Shown piece after piece: positions 10,643 through 20,724 of a stretch of 64,000 bases of DNA. Location: the NCBI GenBank assembly GCA_004519485.1, contig CP038125.1, positions 124,001-188,000 of the forward strand, written 5' to 3'. Positions within the stretch are counted from its first letter, which is position 1, and each line of letters begins with the position of its first letter. This DNA comes from Nannochloropsis oceanica. Taxonomy: Eukaryota > Sar > Eustigmatophyceae > Eustigmatales > Monodopsidaceae. The position numbers were made by a program, and so were the translations under genes. Below the pieces are notes generated by a model. The model saw only the letters and a program-made list of their open reading frames with translations, searched no databases and was not told the DNA's origin.

Positions 10643-12300
10643 CTATTTTCTATCTATCACGATCCCTCCCTCATTCCTTCCTTCCTTTTTTGGGATATTA
10701 GGACACAAGCCATGCACAATGGCGTGGTACCTTTTCATCAATAGCTTCTTTGCGTAGTGGAACGTAATCGAGTCTGTTGAACAACAGTCAAGCCCGAACT
10801 TGAGCCCCCAGTCCTCCGTGTACTTGACATACCAGTCCGGGGTCACCGGCGGGATCCGATAACGGAGATGATTGCCCGGGGTGAAGGGCAAGAAGCGCTC
10901 CCTTCCCATCTCGTCCTGTGTCCCATTGAAGACTTTAACCCCCCCCTCATTCAAACAGTAAGCCACATTCACGTCCTCCCAAAACCCGGCTTGGTTCGGC
11001 CGACACTCCTTCCTACTCTTTCCCTTTCCTAGCAACTCCTTAACAAGCACGTCCACGGCTGCCGTGTTCAATACGAAGCCCGCCCCGCCCGAGTTAAATG
11101 GGATGACACCTCCCGGGGGCCGGAAAGGCCGCCCTAGAAAGATAGGCTCAGTCCCACCCGCGGTGGCCGTCAGAATCTCTTCTGATAGCAGGTACTTCCT
11201 CAAATTTTCGACGACAACAAAAAGGTCATCGCCGCCCGACACGAAGTAATCGAAGTCATGCAAGTGGTGCTTGTGGAGATACAACCAGATAGACCGGATT
11301 TTCTGCCACATGTTGTCATACGCCTCGGGGCCTTTATGCTTGATATCAATGGAGGGGATAGAAGGGTCAGTCAAATTGCTCATGGCTAGGTACCCGTCGC
11401 AGCGCTGCGCCCAGGTCATCCGGAGGCTCTTCACGGCCGTATCGTGGGCTTCAGAGAGAGTGTAGCTGAAGCAAAGGATGCGGGGCTTGCCCCTTTCGGC
11501 GTCGGGCCAGACATCTACGCGCGCGAGGACCGCTTCATCTCCATCATCGGTATGGGCACAGAGCTGCTCCATGTCGATATGTTGGAACGGTGGGGGGTTA
11601 CGAGCTAATGTCGTCGGGTCCACCAGTGGCACAGGGCTTGTGTCACTGTCGTATTTTTCCTCTTGCCCTAATGCGTCTTGCATCGGCTGTCGGGCGCCTG
11701 TGTACTTGGGTTTTCCTTCTTCCGATTTTGATTGATCAGACACCGTCACATGGGCTGGTGCAGCCTTCTTTGTGTCTGCAGCAGCAAGATCCTTCGCAGC
11801 AGCGGCTGCCGCATCATCTGCTTTCTTTTTCTTTCTTTTCTCCTCCTCTTCCTCCTTGGCTCTATCTCCAGCTCTTCTTAGCTTGCTCACGGCTTCCTCC
11901 GCCTCATTTTGGGCCACGACATCCGCCTGGTCCGTGTGCTCATGCTCCACAGCTGGTATCGGCACGGCTTCTCTCCTCCTCTCTAGCTCCTTCAGTCGCT
12001 CGTCCAGGTCCTCCACCGCGCGCTGCAACATTTGTTCCTCCGTCAAGGGCATCGTCGTGCCTTCCCCCTTGCCACTCCATGACATTCCCAAGAAGGAAGA
12101 CGGTTGATTGCCCCCCTCTGTATTGACTGCTGGCCTGAAGGCGGAGGTGGCAAAAAGCACAAGCACCATGAGCCACCCCCCGGCCACCAGAACAAGGAAG
12201 GCCGTGGAGGAGGGACGACAAAGGCCACTACACGGCCCGCTGTAGCCCATGGCGTCACGCCGCCTGGCTGAGAAGGACGACGGCATTGGCTGGCCTCCCA
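10215..12300. repeat. Tandem duplication, copy 2 (GT31 gene plus 3' flank)
   Basis: Partner of 7400-9400. Long stretches, such as the stem-coding region, are identical including silent sites, while substitutions cluster in a few short blocks. That indicates a recent duplication or ongoing gene conversion. Confidence 0.9.
10643..12286 (-). CDS. GT31 beta-1,3-glycosyltransferase (C1GALT1-like), copy 2
   Basis: Single exon, 547 aa from the ATG at 12286. The frame is open further upstream but only with a TTG, and the ATG aligns with the start of copy 1. Domain order is as in copy 1: signal anchor, charged stem, catalytic domain with DDL. This copy keeps the complete NSGGAGFVLN motif. Differences from copy 1 are concentrated in three places: the hydrophobic anchor (LVAGGWLMVLVLF against LLVALCLSMRVLF), the LGRPFRPPGGVIPFNSGG loop, and the FTPGNHLRYRIPPVTPDWYVKY segment near the C-terminus. 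The last two surround the conserved SGGAG motif and the probable acceptor side of the active site, so the copies may differ in acceptor preference. That is inference; no substrate is visible in the sequence. Confidence 0.86.
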   Translation of the reverse strand: MPSSFSARRRDAMGYSGPCSGLCRPSSTAFLVLVAGGWLMVLVLFATSAFRPAVNTEGGNQPSSFLGMSWSGKGEGTTMPLTEEQMLQRAVEDLDERLKELERRREAVPIPAVEHEHTDQADVVAQNEAEEAVSKLRRAGDRAKEEEEEKRKKKKADDAAAAAAKDLAAADTKKAAPAHVTVSDQSKSEEGKPKYTGARQPMQDALGQEEKYDSDTSPVPLVDPTTLARNPPPFQHIDMEQLCAHTDDGDEAVLARVDVWPDAERGKPRILCFSYTLSEAHDTAVKSLRMTWAQRCDGYLAMSNLTDPSIPSIDIKHKGPEAYDNMWQKIRSIWLYLHKHHLHDFDYFVSGGDDLFVVVENLRKYLLSEEILTATAGGTEPIFLGRPFRPPGGVIPFNSGGAGFVLNTAAVDVLVKELLGKGKSRKECRPNQAGFWEDVNVAYCLNEGGVKVFNGTQDEMGRERFLPFTPGNHLRYRIPPVTPDWYVKYTEDWGLKFGLDCCSTDSITFHYAKKLLMKRYHAIVHGLCPNIPKKEGRNEGGIVIDRK

Positions 12301-13379
12301 CTCTATGGCTGAGAAAGGACAAGGTTTGAAAGAGTGAAAGTGAAAAAGCGATAATTCAATTTCGTCTCGGAAACTTGACTTAGACTGACAGAGCAGCTGT
12401 CGTCGTGTTCCGTCATGGACCCGCAGGGCCGATTGCTCAATCGGGCCGACTGCTCAATCGGTCAAAGTGACATTTATTGGGGGCAGCGCACAATCCACGA
12501 GGCGCCAATGTTAACCCCAAAACGTGCTGAATACGTGTGTATAAGCTGCTTATCCGATATCGGTCGTGTCGTACTTAAATTACTACTAGGGTCTGAAGAA
12601 GAGAAGTGGGGGGATGATTTTGTGGGTTTCACGTTATTTGTCTGCCCTGGGGGTCCCGACGCTTGCATGCGCTTGCATACACAAGCCCCTTCAAGCACGT
12701 ATGACAGCTTGATGATGCCTGGTGATAGCGCCGTTTGGATTTCGACTCATCCATCCTCCTCTCGGGGTCATCCTGGACTCGGAGACAGGTCTCGAGGTTA
12801 TGTGTCCTCTGCAAGAGGGAAAAGGCTTCCACAAGACCCCCAATGCATGGACTCTATCAGGATTCTATCAGCAAGCCCCGGCGGGCGACTATCTACGGTA
12901 TGACGACGGGCACCGCTGCTAGGCTCCTTAAGCGAAGCACTAAAACACCTGCACACGATTTCTTCCTTCACCTCCCTTACCAAGCAAGAGCAGCAACACA
13001 ACAAAACACGTAACAGTCACTGATTTCGCAGCGATTCTCTTGAAATTGTATTTCTTTCTTCAGTTTTCGCGTGTCTTTCTGTCTTGTGTTCTCTTTACCC
13101 ACAATACACGCGATCGCCAAAGTGAAAACATACAGTCAAATCAAATCAAGAGTGGAAGACAAGCGGGCATGCGCACTGCCCAGGCTCTCATGGACACTAC
13201 CCTCCCTCTAGACAGGCTATTTTTACTCTTCATTGTTGACAAAATTGTGACGGAACTTCTCCCTGACTTCCGTCTGGTATCCTAATATCCTAATGCGAGA
13301 CATACAAGAGATTCTTCTCATTTTCCCTTTCCGCTCTGTTTCCTCTCCTCCGGATAGAAAAATAACTTCTGATTTATAC
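12287..13379. other. Intergenic region upstream of GT31 copy 2
   Basis: No gene I can support. Open frames in 12415-13010 lack conserved motifs. A small tandem duplication of GATTGCTCAATCGG/GACTGCTCAATCGG lies at about 12431-12462. The right end is the 3' flank of the CRAL-TRIO gene. Confidence 0.5.
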
Positions 13380-14387
13380 TCAAAATCGTGGACAACAATC
13401 CCCCTCTATTACATCTATCTGCCTGTCTGTCCATACTGGATCCTTTTCCTCTCTTTCATGAGCCGCCACCTTCGCCACCCACTCCCCCCACTCAAACCTT
13501 TCCAAGCTTCCACCCAAACAAGGCGGAATATTGTCCCTGTCGACATCCCGGTGCAACGCCTCCAAATGCGGCAACACCCTCACTCGATTCTGCAGTTTCT
13601 TCCCCAGCATCGCTACCACCAGTCGCATTGCCCGTAGCAACCACAAGGAGCCCCCCACCACGTAAATCCGCTTCAACTTACACGGAAACGCGTCCTGCCA
13701 CATTCTGATCCCCCTCTTGGCATCTTTCAACGAAACCAAGGCTCGGCATAACCCAAACGGGACCGAGGCCAAATTAACAATCATGACCAATCCCGTCCGC
13801 TGCATTTCCTCATCCCTTGTGAACCTCTCAACCAAATAGGCGCCCACCTGCTGGTATTTCTCCAAGCTCGCCTTCCGAGTGTCAATTTTCCCCACATTGA
13901 AAACGAAGATCCCCCTGCCTTCCTTATCCCTGCCCGGCAAGATCCAATGAGCTCCTGACTCTAGGGGACCTCCCATCACGTCCTTGGCCTTCAGCCGTAA
14001 GGGCCAACCGGCCCCCCGCCGAAAAGCCAGGAAGTTCCGCGCGACCATCAAAGCTTCGTCATACACGCCTGAGCGGGAACGGAGACATTGCAGAAGAAAG
14101 CCGCGGGGGAGAGGCGGTGGAGGAGGGCATGCAGAGCCCACGCGGGTAGCTTGGGGCAGAGAGGCATCATCGGCTTGCATGGCGACTCGCATGCGGTCCA
14201 CCAGAATTGTCGCCTCTTCGTCGGTGAGATTGAGGAGGGGGGTCACGCCTTCGTCGAACGATGAATTGGCCGTGCTCACGCTAAGAGGTTGGCCACCTTC
14301 GATATTACTGTGAAAGGTAAAAGGTGGGGGAGAGGAGGGGGGCGTCTGCGTGGGGCCGTGCTGATATTGCTCCTCCCATGTGCCCAT
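13380..14387 (-). CDS. CRAL-TRIO (Sec14-like) lipid-transfer protein
   Basis: 335 aa from the first in-frame ATG (14387); the frame stays open to about 14560 without another ATG, so an upstream exon may exist. Residues about 75-130 form a CRAL-TRIO-N helical region (LLQCLRSRSGVYDEALMVARNFLAFRR). The lipid-binding domain follows: HWILPGRDKEGRGIFVFNVGK, VMIVNLASVPF, FPCKLKRIYVVGGSLWLLRA, then LHRDVDRDNIPPCLGGSL, the characteristic C-terminal lid pattern of Sec14/alpha-TTP proteins. These proteins extract and present single lipids (phosphoinositides, tocopherol, retinoids) between membranes in the cytosol. The ligand cannot be told from sequence. A broken copy of the N-terminal part lies at 9833-10105. 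Confidence 0.82.
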   Translation of the reverse strand: MGTWEEQYQHGPTQTPPSSPPPFTFHSNIEGGQPLSVSTANSSFDEGVTPLLNLTDEEATILVDRMRVAMQADDASLPQATRVGSACPPPPPLPRGFLLQCLRSRSGVYDEALMVARNFLAFRRGAGWPLRLKAKDVMGGPLESGAHWILPGRDKEGRGIFVFNVGKIDTRKASLEKYQQVGAYLVERFTRDEEMQRTGLVMIVNLASVPFGLCRALVSLKDAKRGIRMWQDAFPCKLKRIYVVGGSLWLLRAMRLVVAMLGKKLQNRVRVLPHLEALHRDVDRDNIPPCLGGSLERFEWGEWVAKVAAHEREEKDPVWTDRQIDVIEGDCCPRF

Positions 14388-15177
14388 GCTGCAGCTGTTG
14401 CTGCTGTCGCCGCTGTTCGATGAGGTGGACGTGGACAACGACAGCTGGGCGGCAGAAGCCGACAAATTTTGTGTATTTGCGGATGTGGTGGCCAAATTTC
14501 GAGGTGGTCGCTCCACGGTGCGTGGTGAGTGTCGACGGCCAAAGTGCGTGCTCTATCTTGCGGTGCCCGCTGTGGGTGGGAGCAGCAAAAGTGGATTAGA
14601 TTGAGGCATGGGCGGACCACGGGATGTGAGGCATGTCAGCATCGTTACTCAAGTGAGACATGGGTCAGCATGGATAAAAGGGGGAAGGAGAACGACATGC
14701 GCTCTCGAGTTCACAGTGGGACTTATTGTGGTCCCCATTTGGGACACCCCCCCGGGATGTGTCTTCTGCTTTTGGTTCCAGTTGCTTGATCCTTGAGTAC
14801 CATTCAGATGTCTCAGTGGATCTCGGGGATCTCGTTGATTTAGTTCAATATCCCCCGCTTTTATTCTGGGGCGATGTATGGAAGAGGAGGGAAAACCGGC
14901 AGGGGTAGGTAGCTTGGGGAAAAACCATTGAACCTTTGCGTCAGAGACGCCAATAGCATCATCTCGCCGATAGAAAGCAAGCCGTCGCTTGCTTAAACGT
15001 AAAACGCCCACTCCAATCCCTCCGCACACCAAATAAGCACAGGGCGACCGGAACCACCATCAAGCAGCGTACTGACTGGAGGGGTTTGCGGGCTTTCAAC
15101 AGGAGAAGCCGTCGTCATCAAGACTCCTCCAGGCGCTACTCTCCTTGTCCCGCCTTGGCCCCATTGAAACAAATCAC
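14388..15177. other. Divergent region between the CRAL-TRIO and coiled-coil genes
   Basis: It holds the 5' ends of two divergent genes. The CRAL-TRIO frame is open up to about 14560, and acceptor-like AG dinucleotides precede it, so part of this may be an unplaced first exon plus intron. No other feature is visible. Confidence 0.45.
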
Positions 15178-16983
15178 ATGAGCCGATCTCCTTCACTATC
15201 GGAAGGAGACGACGATGGCCTTAACAACGGTGGTTATCTCAGTTTCGGTGGCAGCGGATTACAAAAGCATTTTGACCGCACTTCCAGCCCATTGAGCTTC
15301 TTCTCCTCCTCCTACTCTCACTCCTCCGACATCAGCGCCGCCCTTTACGTCGACGTTGCCGTGCCCTTTCAAGTCAAGTTGCGAAATAATGAAGTAGAGA
15401 CCATCCTGCTCACCGTCGATGACGACGCCGAGGTGCTGGCGTCCAATTTTACACAACACCAGCACGCCCTCCCTCCCTCCCTCCAGGACGCGTTGGCCCA
15501 GCAACTTCGCGTACGGCAGTTGGACATGGCTCGCGAAATTATCAAGGCTCTAGACCAAGATGCGCGGGCAGCAATGCGTGCCCATGTCGCGGCATTGGAA
15601 GATAAATCAACATCAGCAGCAGCAGCAACAGCAGCGGCTGCAGCATCAACCATGGCAACGATAGGAGGGGTTCAGAGAGATAAGGAGGAGGAAAAGGAGG
15701 GGGGAAAGGAGGAGGGAGAAATGGATAGCACCGAAAATCGTCGAGTGCAGGAGGCTGAGTACCAGGGATTAGAAACACAATTGATTCGGCGATCAGATCG
15801 AATTATTTTGTTGGAAGAAGGGGCGTCAACGACCGCAGCCGAGTCTCAGGACGTGGTGAAGCATCTGAAGGAGAGGCTGCGAGAGTCAGAGGTAGCGCGT
15901 GGGAAAGTGGCTGGGAAGTTGAAGAGGACGGAGAGGGATGCGCGGAGGTTAGAAGAGCAGGTGGTGGCGACCATGGCCGAGTCGAAGGAAGAGGCGTCTT
16001 GTCTGGAGCAGAGGCTACGAGACGCCGAGGTGGAGCGCGACGAGATGGGGAGGCGCTTGGCAAGGAGGGAGTGGGAATTGCGGGTGCTGCAACAGGTGGA
16101 TAAAACCCACGAGGATACGGATGAAGGGTTGACAATGGTCGAGGAGATACAGAAGCGCAGGCACGTTGAGGCGGCGTATGGAGAGATGAGTAAGAGATTA
16201 AGGAGGAAGGAGGAGCAAGTGCGCTGGCTGGAGGGGGTGATGGCGAGTCAAGATTTTCAGCGGAAACCCTTGAAGAAACTGAGAGAGAGACTGCGGGAGG
16301 TCGAAGAAGCGTACTCAGAAATGAGCAGAGAATTGATGAAGAGGGATGAGGAGGTGCGCATGCTGGAGGTGAGGGTGGCGAGTCAGGATTTGGAATTGAA
16401 GGTGCTGGGGGAGGTAGTGAGGAGGAGGAGGAGTCATTTTCATGGACAGGCGCGGGGTCTGGGCAGCGTCTTGTTGTGGAGAGAGGATGAGGAGGAGGAT
16501 GTGGCTGAAAGGGAGGGAAAGCAAGGAGGAGAAGGAGGCAGTCAAGAGGGAGGGACTAGGGCGAGCGACTCACCTTCATCTTGGCAGAAGCAGCACGCCA
16601 CGATTTCCGCGATCGAAAGTGCTTCGTGCGCATGTAAGTCACCAGCATCGCAGCAACAAAAGCTTCAGCATCAGCCGCCGCCGCGAGTACAGGAGAAGCA
16701 CGCGGCTAAGTCAGTGCGGCCACATCGGGAAACCCGCGCGTCAATGTCATCTCGCTCTTCTTACTCCTCCTCCTCCTCCTCCTCCTCTTCATCTTCTCTG
16801 TCTCCTCCTCCTTCTTTTGCTTCGAAATCATACGGCCCCGACATTCGCCGCATGGTTCATCTACCGCATTTTGAAGAAATGATTGAAGCAGAGGAGGGAG
16901 ACGAGACAGACGACATTTACCCCATCCCGTCTGAACGAGCAACCTGTCCGTCTTCTACTCCGGCGGCCGCTTTCATTGCGTGA
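15178..16983 (+). CDS. Coiled-coil protein of unknown function
   Basis: Intronless, 601 aa from the ATG at 15178. Residues about 55-115 form a compact domain: VAVPFQVKLRNNEVETILL, then DDDAEVLASNF and LPPSLQDALAQQL, with a beta-hairpin plus helix pattern. Residues about 180-430 are long heptad-type coiled coils with two internally repeated blocks (LRRKEEQVRWLEGVMASQD and LMKRDEEVRMLEVRVASQD, each followed by a LREVEEAYSEMS-like segment). The tail is Ser-rich, including a (TCC)n-encoded Ser run near 16764-16797, and ends in an acidic patch (EEMIEAEEGDETDD). No catalytic motif. A cytoskeletal, centrosomal or trafficking scaffold would fit the layout, but I do not recognise it. A transposon end begins about 20 bp past the stop. 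Confidence 0.7.
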   Translation: MSRSPSLSEGDDDGLNNGGYLSFGGSGLQKHFDRTSSPLSFFSSSYSHSSDISAALYVDVAVPFQVKLRNNEVETILLTVDDDAEVLASNFTQHQHALPPSLQDALAQQLRVRQLDMAREIIKALDQDARAAMRAHVAALEDKSTSAAAATAAAAASTMATIGGVQRDKEEEKEGGKEEGEMDSTENRRVQEAEYQGLETQLIRRSDRIILLEEGASTTAAESQDVVKHLKERLRESEVARGKVAGKLKRTERDARRLEEQVVATMAESKEEASCLEQRLRDAEVERDEMGRRLARREWELRVLQQVDKTHEDTDEGLTMVEEIQKRRHVEAAYGEMSKRLRRKEEQVRWLEGVMASQDFQRKPLKKLRERLREVEEAYSEMSRELMKRDEEVRMLEVRVASQDLELKVLGEVVRRRRSHFHGQARGLGSVLLWREDEEEDVAEREGKQGGEGGSQEGGTRASDSPSSWQKQHATISAIESASCACKSPASQQQKLQHQPPPRVQEKHAAKSVRPHRETRASMSSRSSYSSSSSSSSSSSLSPPPSFASKSYGPDIRRMVHLPHFEEMIEAEEGDETDDIYPIPSERATCPSSTPAAAFIA

Positions 16984-17001
16984 GTTGAAGTTGGTTATTT
17001 A

Positions 17002-17173
17002 ATTTTCTGCCGTTCCTACACTCATATAGAACTATCGCATGCAAGCTGACATCCTCTAGGACTTGCATGCGTGGGCAAGCTTTCCAACAAAAAAATGTTG
17101 CATATACTTACCCCTATTCTTGTCCGAGTTTTTCTAGCGATTTTGACAGGTTTTTCATCAGGCAAAGTCCCCG
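17002..17173 (+). repeat. Solo end of the Fanzor-element family
   Basis: Homologous to the outer 170 bp of the Fanzor element at 59173. Shared blocks are CCGTTCCTACA, AGAACTATCGCATGCAA, GACTTGCAT, GTCCGAGTTTTTCTAGCGA and GGCAAAGTCCCCG. Its outer edge is preceded by TA (17000-17001). It contains a perfect 9-bp palindrome GCATGCAAG/CTTGCATGC (17037-17045 and 17062-17070) and AACA/TGTT arms (17086-17099). No nuclease sequence follows inward, so the rest of the element is lost or was never present. Confidence 0.85.
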
Positions 17174-17680
17174 TTATTCAGGATGTGAAGAGGAAATGGG
17201 AGAGTGCGTGTGGGAGGTGGACAAAGCTTGAGTAGTGAAAAGGGTGTTTTTCTAAAAGATAAAAAATGTTTAGGCAAAGGCAAGCTGGAGGTGTGTGTGT
17301 GAGTGAGCAACCAGGAGGTACATGGCAAGAACTAGTACGGTTACAACTGCAGACCCATAAGGGAAAAAAGAAAATTTATTAACATCCATACCTTTGTCGT
17401 CTCGATTGTATTGCCTTTTTCAATATTGTCTCATGTCTTCAAACTTTTGTAAACGAGTACGGTCCGTCGCCATTTTTTTATGATCACGAAACATTCCTCG
17501 TCATCACACGTAGAGGAAAAACGACTGTACTGTATATACACTGCACCGCACCACACACACTGCACCTTTAATCATCACATGCACGCAAATTTTTTCCCAT
17601 CGTAACCTTCCTTCCGTGCTCTTTACCGTTACAAACACATCGTCCGTCACGCCCTTTCTCTGTCCTCTTACCCTTCTCAA
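17174..17680. other. Intergenic, no gene seen
   Basis: Space between the solo transposon end and the 3' end of the GPC acyltransferase gene. AT-rich for this genome; no conserved open frame. Confidence 0.5.
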
Positions 17681-19610
17681 TCATGACGCCTTGCTCTTCA
17701 AACCTCCTCCTCCTCCTCCTCCTCCTCCCGACGCTTCTCCCAGCCCATCTCTTGGGCTTGTTTGGTTGAGGACGGGGACCTTGCCGAGGCCGAGGGGGCG
17801 CTCGTGCGGGTACTTGGACTGGTAGCGCACCGAGAACACGTCGATGTAGTAATTAGCCTGTGTCCACGAGTGCGTGTTTTCAAATGACAGGGATAAAACT
17901 TGATGGTGAGTAGATGTCTCATACGAGAAAGCAAGGCGCAGAATAGCGAATGGAGGAGAGTTAATAGCAGGCGCTTGCCCTGAGCCCCCACCCTCCAGTG
18001 TCCTCCCACCATCCATCCCCTTTCCGCTACCCCTAATCAAAAGAAGACCGACGACTTACCCCATTGAAAACGGCAACCGTGAACATCCCCAGCCCGTAGA
18101 CCACATGCCACGAGAACGAGTCATAGGTCACCAAGGCGGGTAAACAAGTCAAGAGCGTGTACACAAACTGAGTCAACACAAAAATTGCCTTGGTTTTATG
18201 CGACCGGTGGTCGAAACTCTCCTCAGGGGCAAGCACACCCACGGCCCTCGTGACTTTCAACACCAAACGATGTAAGACATTTTTCTGATCTTTGGCTAAC
18301 CACCGCAAGCTCGTCTGCAAGCTAGGGTCCGCGTCAAGTCGTGCTCGATCCACAATTTCAATTTTAATGTAATACATCAGCTGCCAGACCAGGTAAACGA
18401 CAGCAGCAGGCAAGAGGTCATTGACGCACATGGGGCCACACGCCTCGAGTGTCGCGGCGGCGGAGGTTGAGGAAGGATACCAGCGTAAAGCGTAAAGGAG
18501 GAGGCCGGGGTAGATGTGAATGTAGAGGGAGGTGATTTTTTCCAAGTCGTGGAAGACGAGGCTGTTCCGCCAGACGGGCACGGCGAAGGCGAGTGGGCCG
18601 TTGGTCAGTAGAAAATTCGACTTGAGGAGGGGACAATTAAACGGGAAAGCATAGAGTTGCAAAATGCACATGATTTGCACATAGTAGCCTTTTCAAGGGT
18701 TGGTAGGGCAGAGGAAGAAAAAGTAAGCAGTGGGAAGGGAGGGGACACTTAGTGAGTGGGGTTTGTCAGTTCTTAAAAGACGACGGGAGAGCCGCTGAAT
18801 AAAGAGATGGGAGAAGGGGGAGAGCCCATCGTCATATAAGTCCTATCCACCCCCATTTCTATTTCTATTTTCTCGCGCACCCGGCCTTACTTACAGAAAT
18901 CAAGGAGAAAATAAGACCACCGCAAAGACTTGTAGTGCGGAATGCGAAAGAAGATTAAGACGGGGACGACAGCCATGTACCATGCCCAAAAGAGGTGGGG
19001 CATCTTAACCAGCATAAACTCACTAACTGTCAAATTAAGCACCCCAAAGGTGAAGGCCATCTTGTCGATGCGCCGGGCCACGGGGGGATGTCGAACGAAA
19101 TCCCGTACGCGTTTTGTCTCGTCGCCCGTCACGGCCTTGCGCCATCGTTTTTGCACGTTCGCCTTCATCAGCTCTGTCAACTGGCGTCTCTGCTCCGCGA
19201 TGCCGACCTTGACAGAGCTGCTTGCGGCCTCCCCTTCGAGTTCCTTCAAGTCCCCAATCACTCGTCGAAGCACCTCCCCGCTTATCGTTGCCACCTCGCT
19301 CGCGGCCGCAACCGTGGACACCGCATTCGCTGAAAGGTCTTCGTGCCCTATACGAATGTAGTGTGATACCAGAGAAACGGGAAAAGGGACGTGTATGAGA
19401 GTGATTGCGTGCGTAAAAAAGGTGATACGAGGGAAGTGTGCACTTACCGGCGAGTAGGGTAGTGCCGCCGTCGTTCGTGTTTTCGTACATAATCGTATCC
19501 GGGCTGACGGAGGGAGACGTACCCCTCAACCTGGTGTCGAGCGCTGTGGCTACTGCTCCTGCAATGGCGCCCTCACTGTCGTTGTCGCTACTGCTCATCG
19601 TCGTTGTCAT
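17681..19610 (-). CDS. GPC1: Glycerophosphocholine acyltransferase (GPC1/DUF2838 family)
   Basis: Four exons on the minus strand: 19610-19448, 19347-18895, 18688-18060, 17857-17681 (473 aa). All three introns (100, 206 and 202 nt) have GTAAGT donors and consistent phase. The family transfers an acyl group from acyl-CoA to glycerophosphocholine to make lyso-PC, allowing PC re-synthesis at the ER. Family hallmarks: DKMAFTFGVLNL and YFLLDFCYYVQ in exons 2/3, then NGPLAFAVPVWRNSLVFHDL and SLYIHIYPGLLLYALRW, closely matching the yeast/plant Gpc1 core, and the final helix region FNGANYYIDVFSVRY. The N-terminal 65 residues are Ser/Thr-rich and poorly conserved, so an upstream start (frame open to 19868) cannot be excluded. 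The C-terminus is a Gly-run encoded by GGA repeats. It lies in tandem with a sterol-desaturase-like gene on the same strand. Confidence 0.88.
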
Positions 19611-20724
19611 TGTAGCAGGAAAGTCGGCAACAGAGACGACGGCGGGGTGCTGGTTGCGGCTTCCTTTCTCTCCTTCCCTTTTTGAGCCTTTCTCAACCAC
19701 CAGTGACCAACCGAAGTGGATGTTACCAAGCTCTACGCCTGTGTACGTGTGCCGAGAGGAAATTGGTGGATAATGTGACTGCCTTTGCCCCAGGTCATGT
19801 TCATTCGGAGTACACAAAGGCGGCAACAGGAGCTCGCTAAAACTGCCCACATTTACATCAAATTCCACTCCTCGTTGCTCTTTTCGTTGCGGTTTGGAAG
19901 CGATGTTCGTGTGTATGTGGATATCAGGGTCTTGGCCGCGAGAGGCACAGAGCGAAATTTGATGACGCTCAAAATACTATGTCCATCAAGTGTTTTAAAG
20001 GATTTGGGCCAAAGTTTAGGTTTAACTATAAGTCGGGTAGTTTCAAGAAAGAATCGACTCTACTCAACTGTACGCGAGTAACTCAGTGTCGGATGTGGGC
20101 GTGACTTGCCCCGAGAACCTACTATTGCACGCATGTTATCAAAGTCATCAAACGCCGAAAGGACTTCAGTATCCCTTGAAGGGAGAAAAGCCAGCAAGGC
20201 TTTAGCCCCGGGAAAAGAGTTCAGAGATTATCAGCTGCAGTGGTGCTTCCAGACCCCGCTTTATCATATCAGCCAATACAGCATGTGTTTCAACAAAAAA
20301 TCGTCTGTTCAGAAAAACAGGTTTTCGGTCGACACGGTTTCTGCCAGTCGACGATATAAAATAGAAGCAAGCAAATAAAAAGTTTACAGTTTTTATCTTC
20401 TCCGCTGTTTTTTTCATGTTCTCTCTACTACACATCTATCTGTGCTCGCCTAAGTTTTTGAAATAAGGTGCGCCAATCGCCCACCGCTATGTCCCCAAAA
20501 AATGTATAGTACTTTCCTCTTCTCTGCTTTTCCTCTAGCATTTGGCTCTCTCATTGGATGCCAGATACTGCCCTCCACCTGGCCTCGTTGTCGTCACCCT
20601 CCCCGTCCTTTGATAGGTCACACTTCAGTGCCTCCTCTTTCCTTCCTCCATAGTACACACTTAGACGCTGCTGCCCCTCCTATCCTTTTATCACACACAC
20701 ACCACTGGTACCTCGCCCTGACCA
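19611..20724. other. Intergenic region upstream of GPC1
   Basis: No supportable gene. It must contain the GPC1 promoter and the 3' flank of the sterol-desaturase-like gene. Open frames (for example 19785-20081 and 20106-20378 plus) have no recognisable domain. Confidence 0.5.

Noticed and set aside
12415-12903. 162-codon plus-strand frame
   Set aside because: No recognisable motif, overlapping frames on both strands, no promoter or splice evidence.
15178-16983. Coiled-coil protein as a myosin or kinesin tail
   Set aside because: No motor domain or P-loop before the coils, and the gene has its own start and stop.
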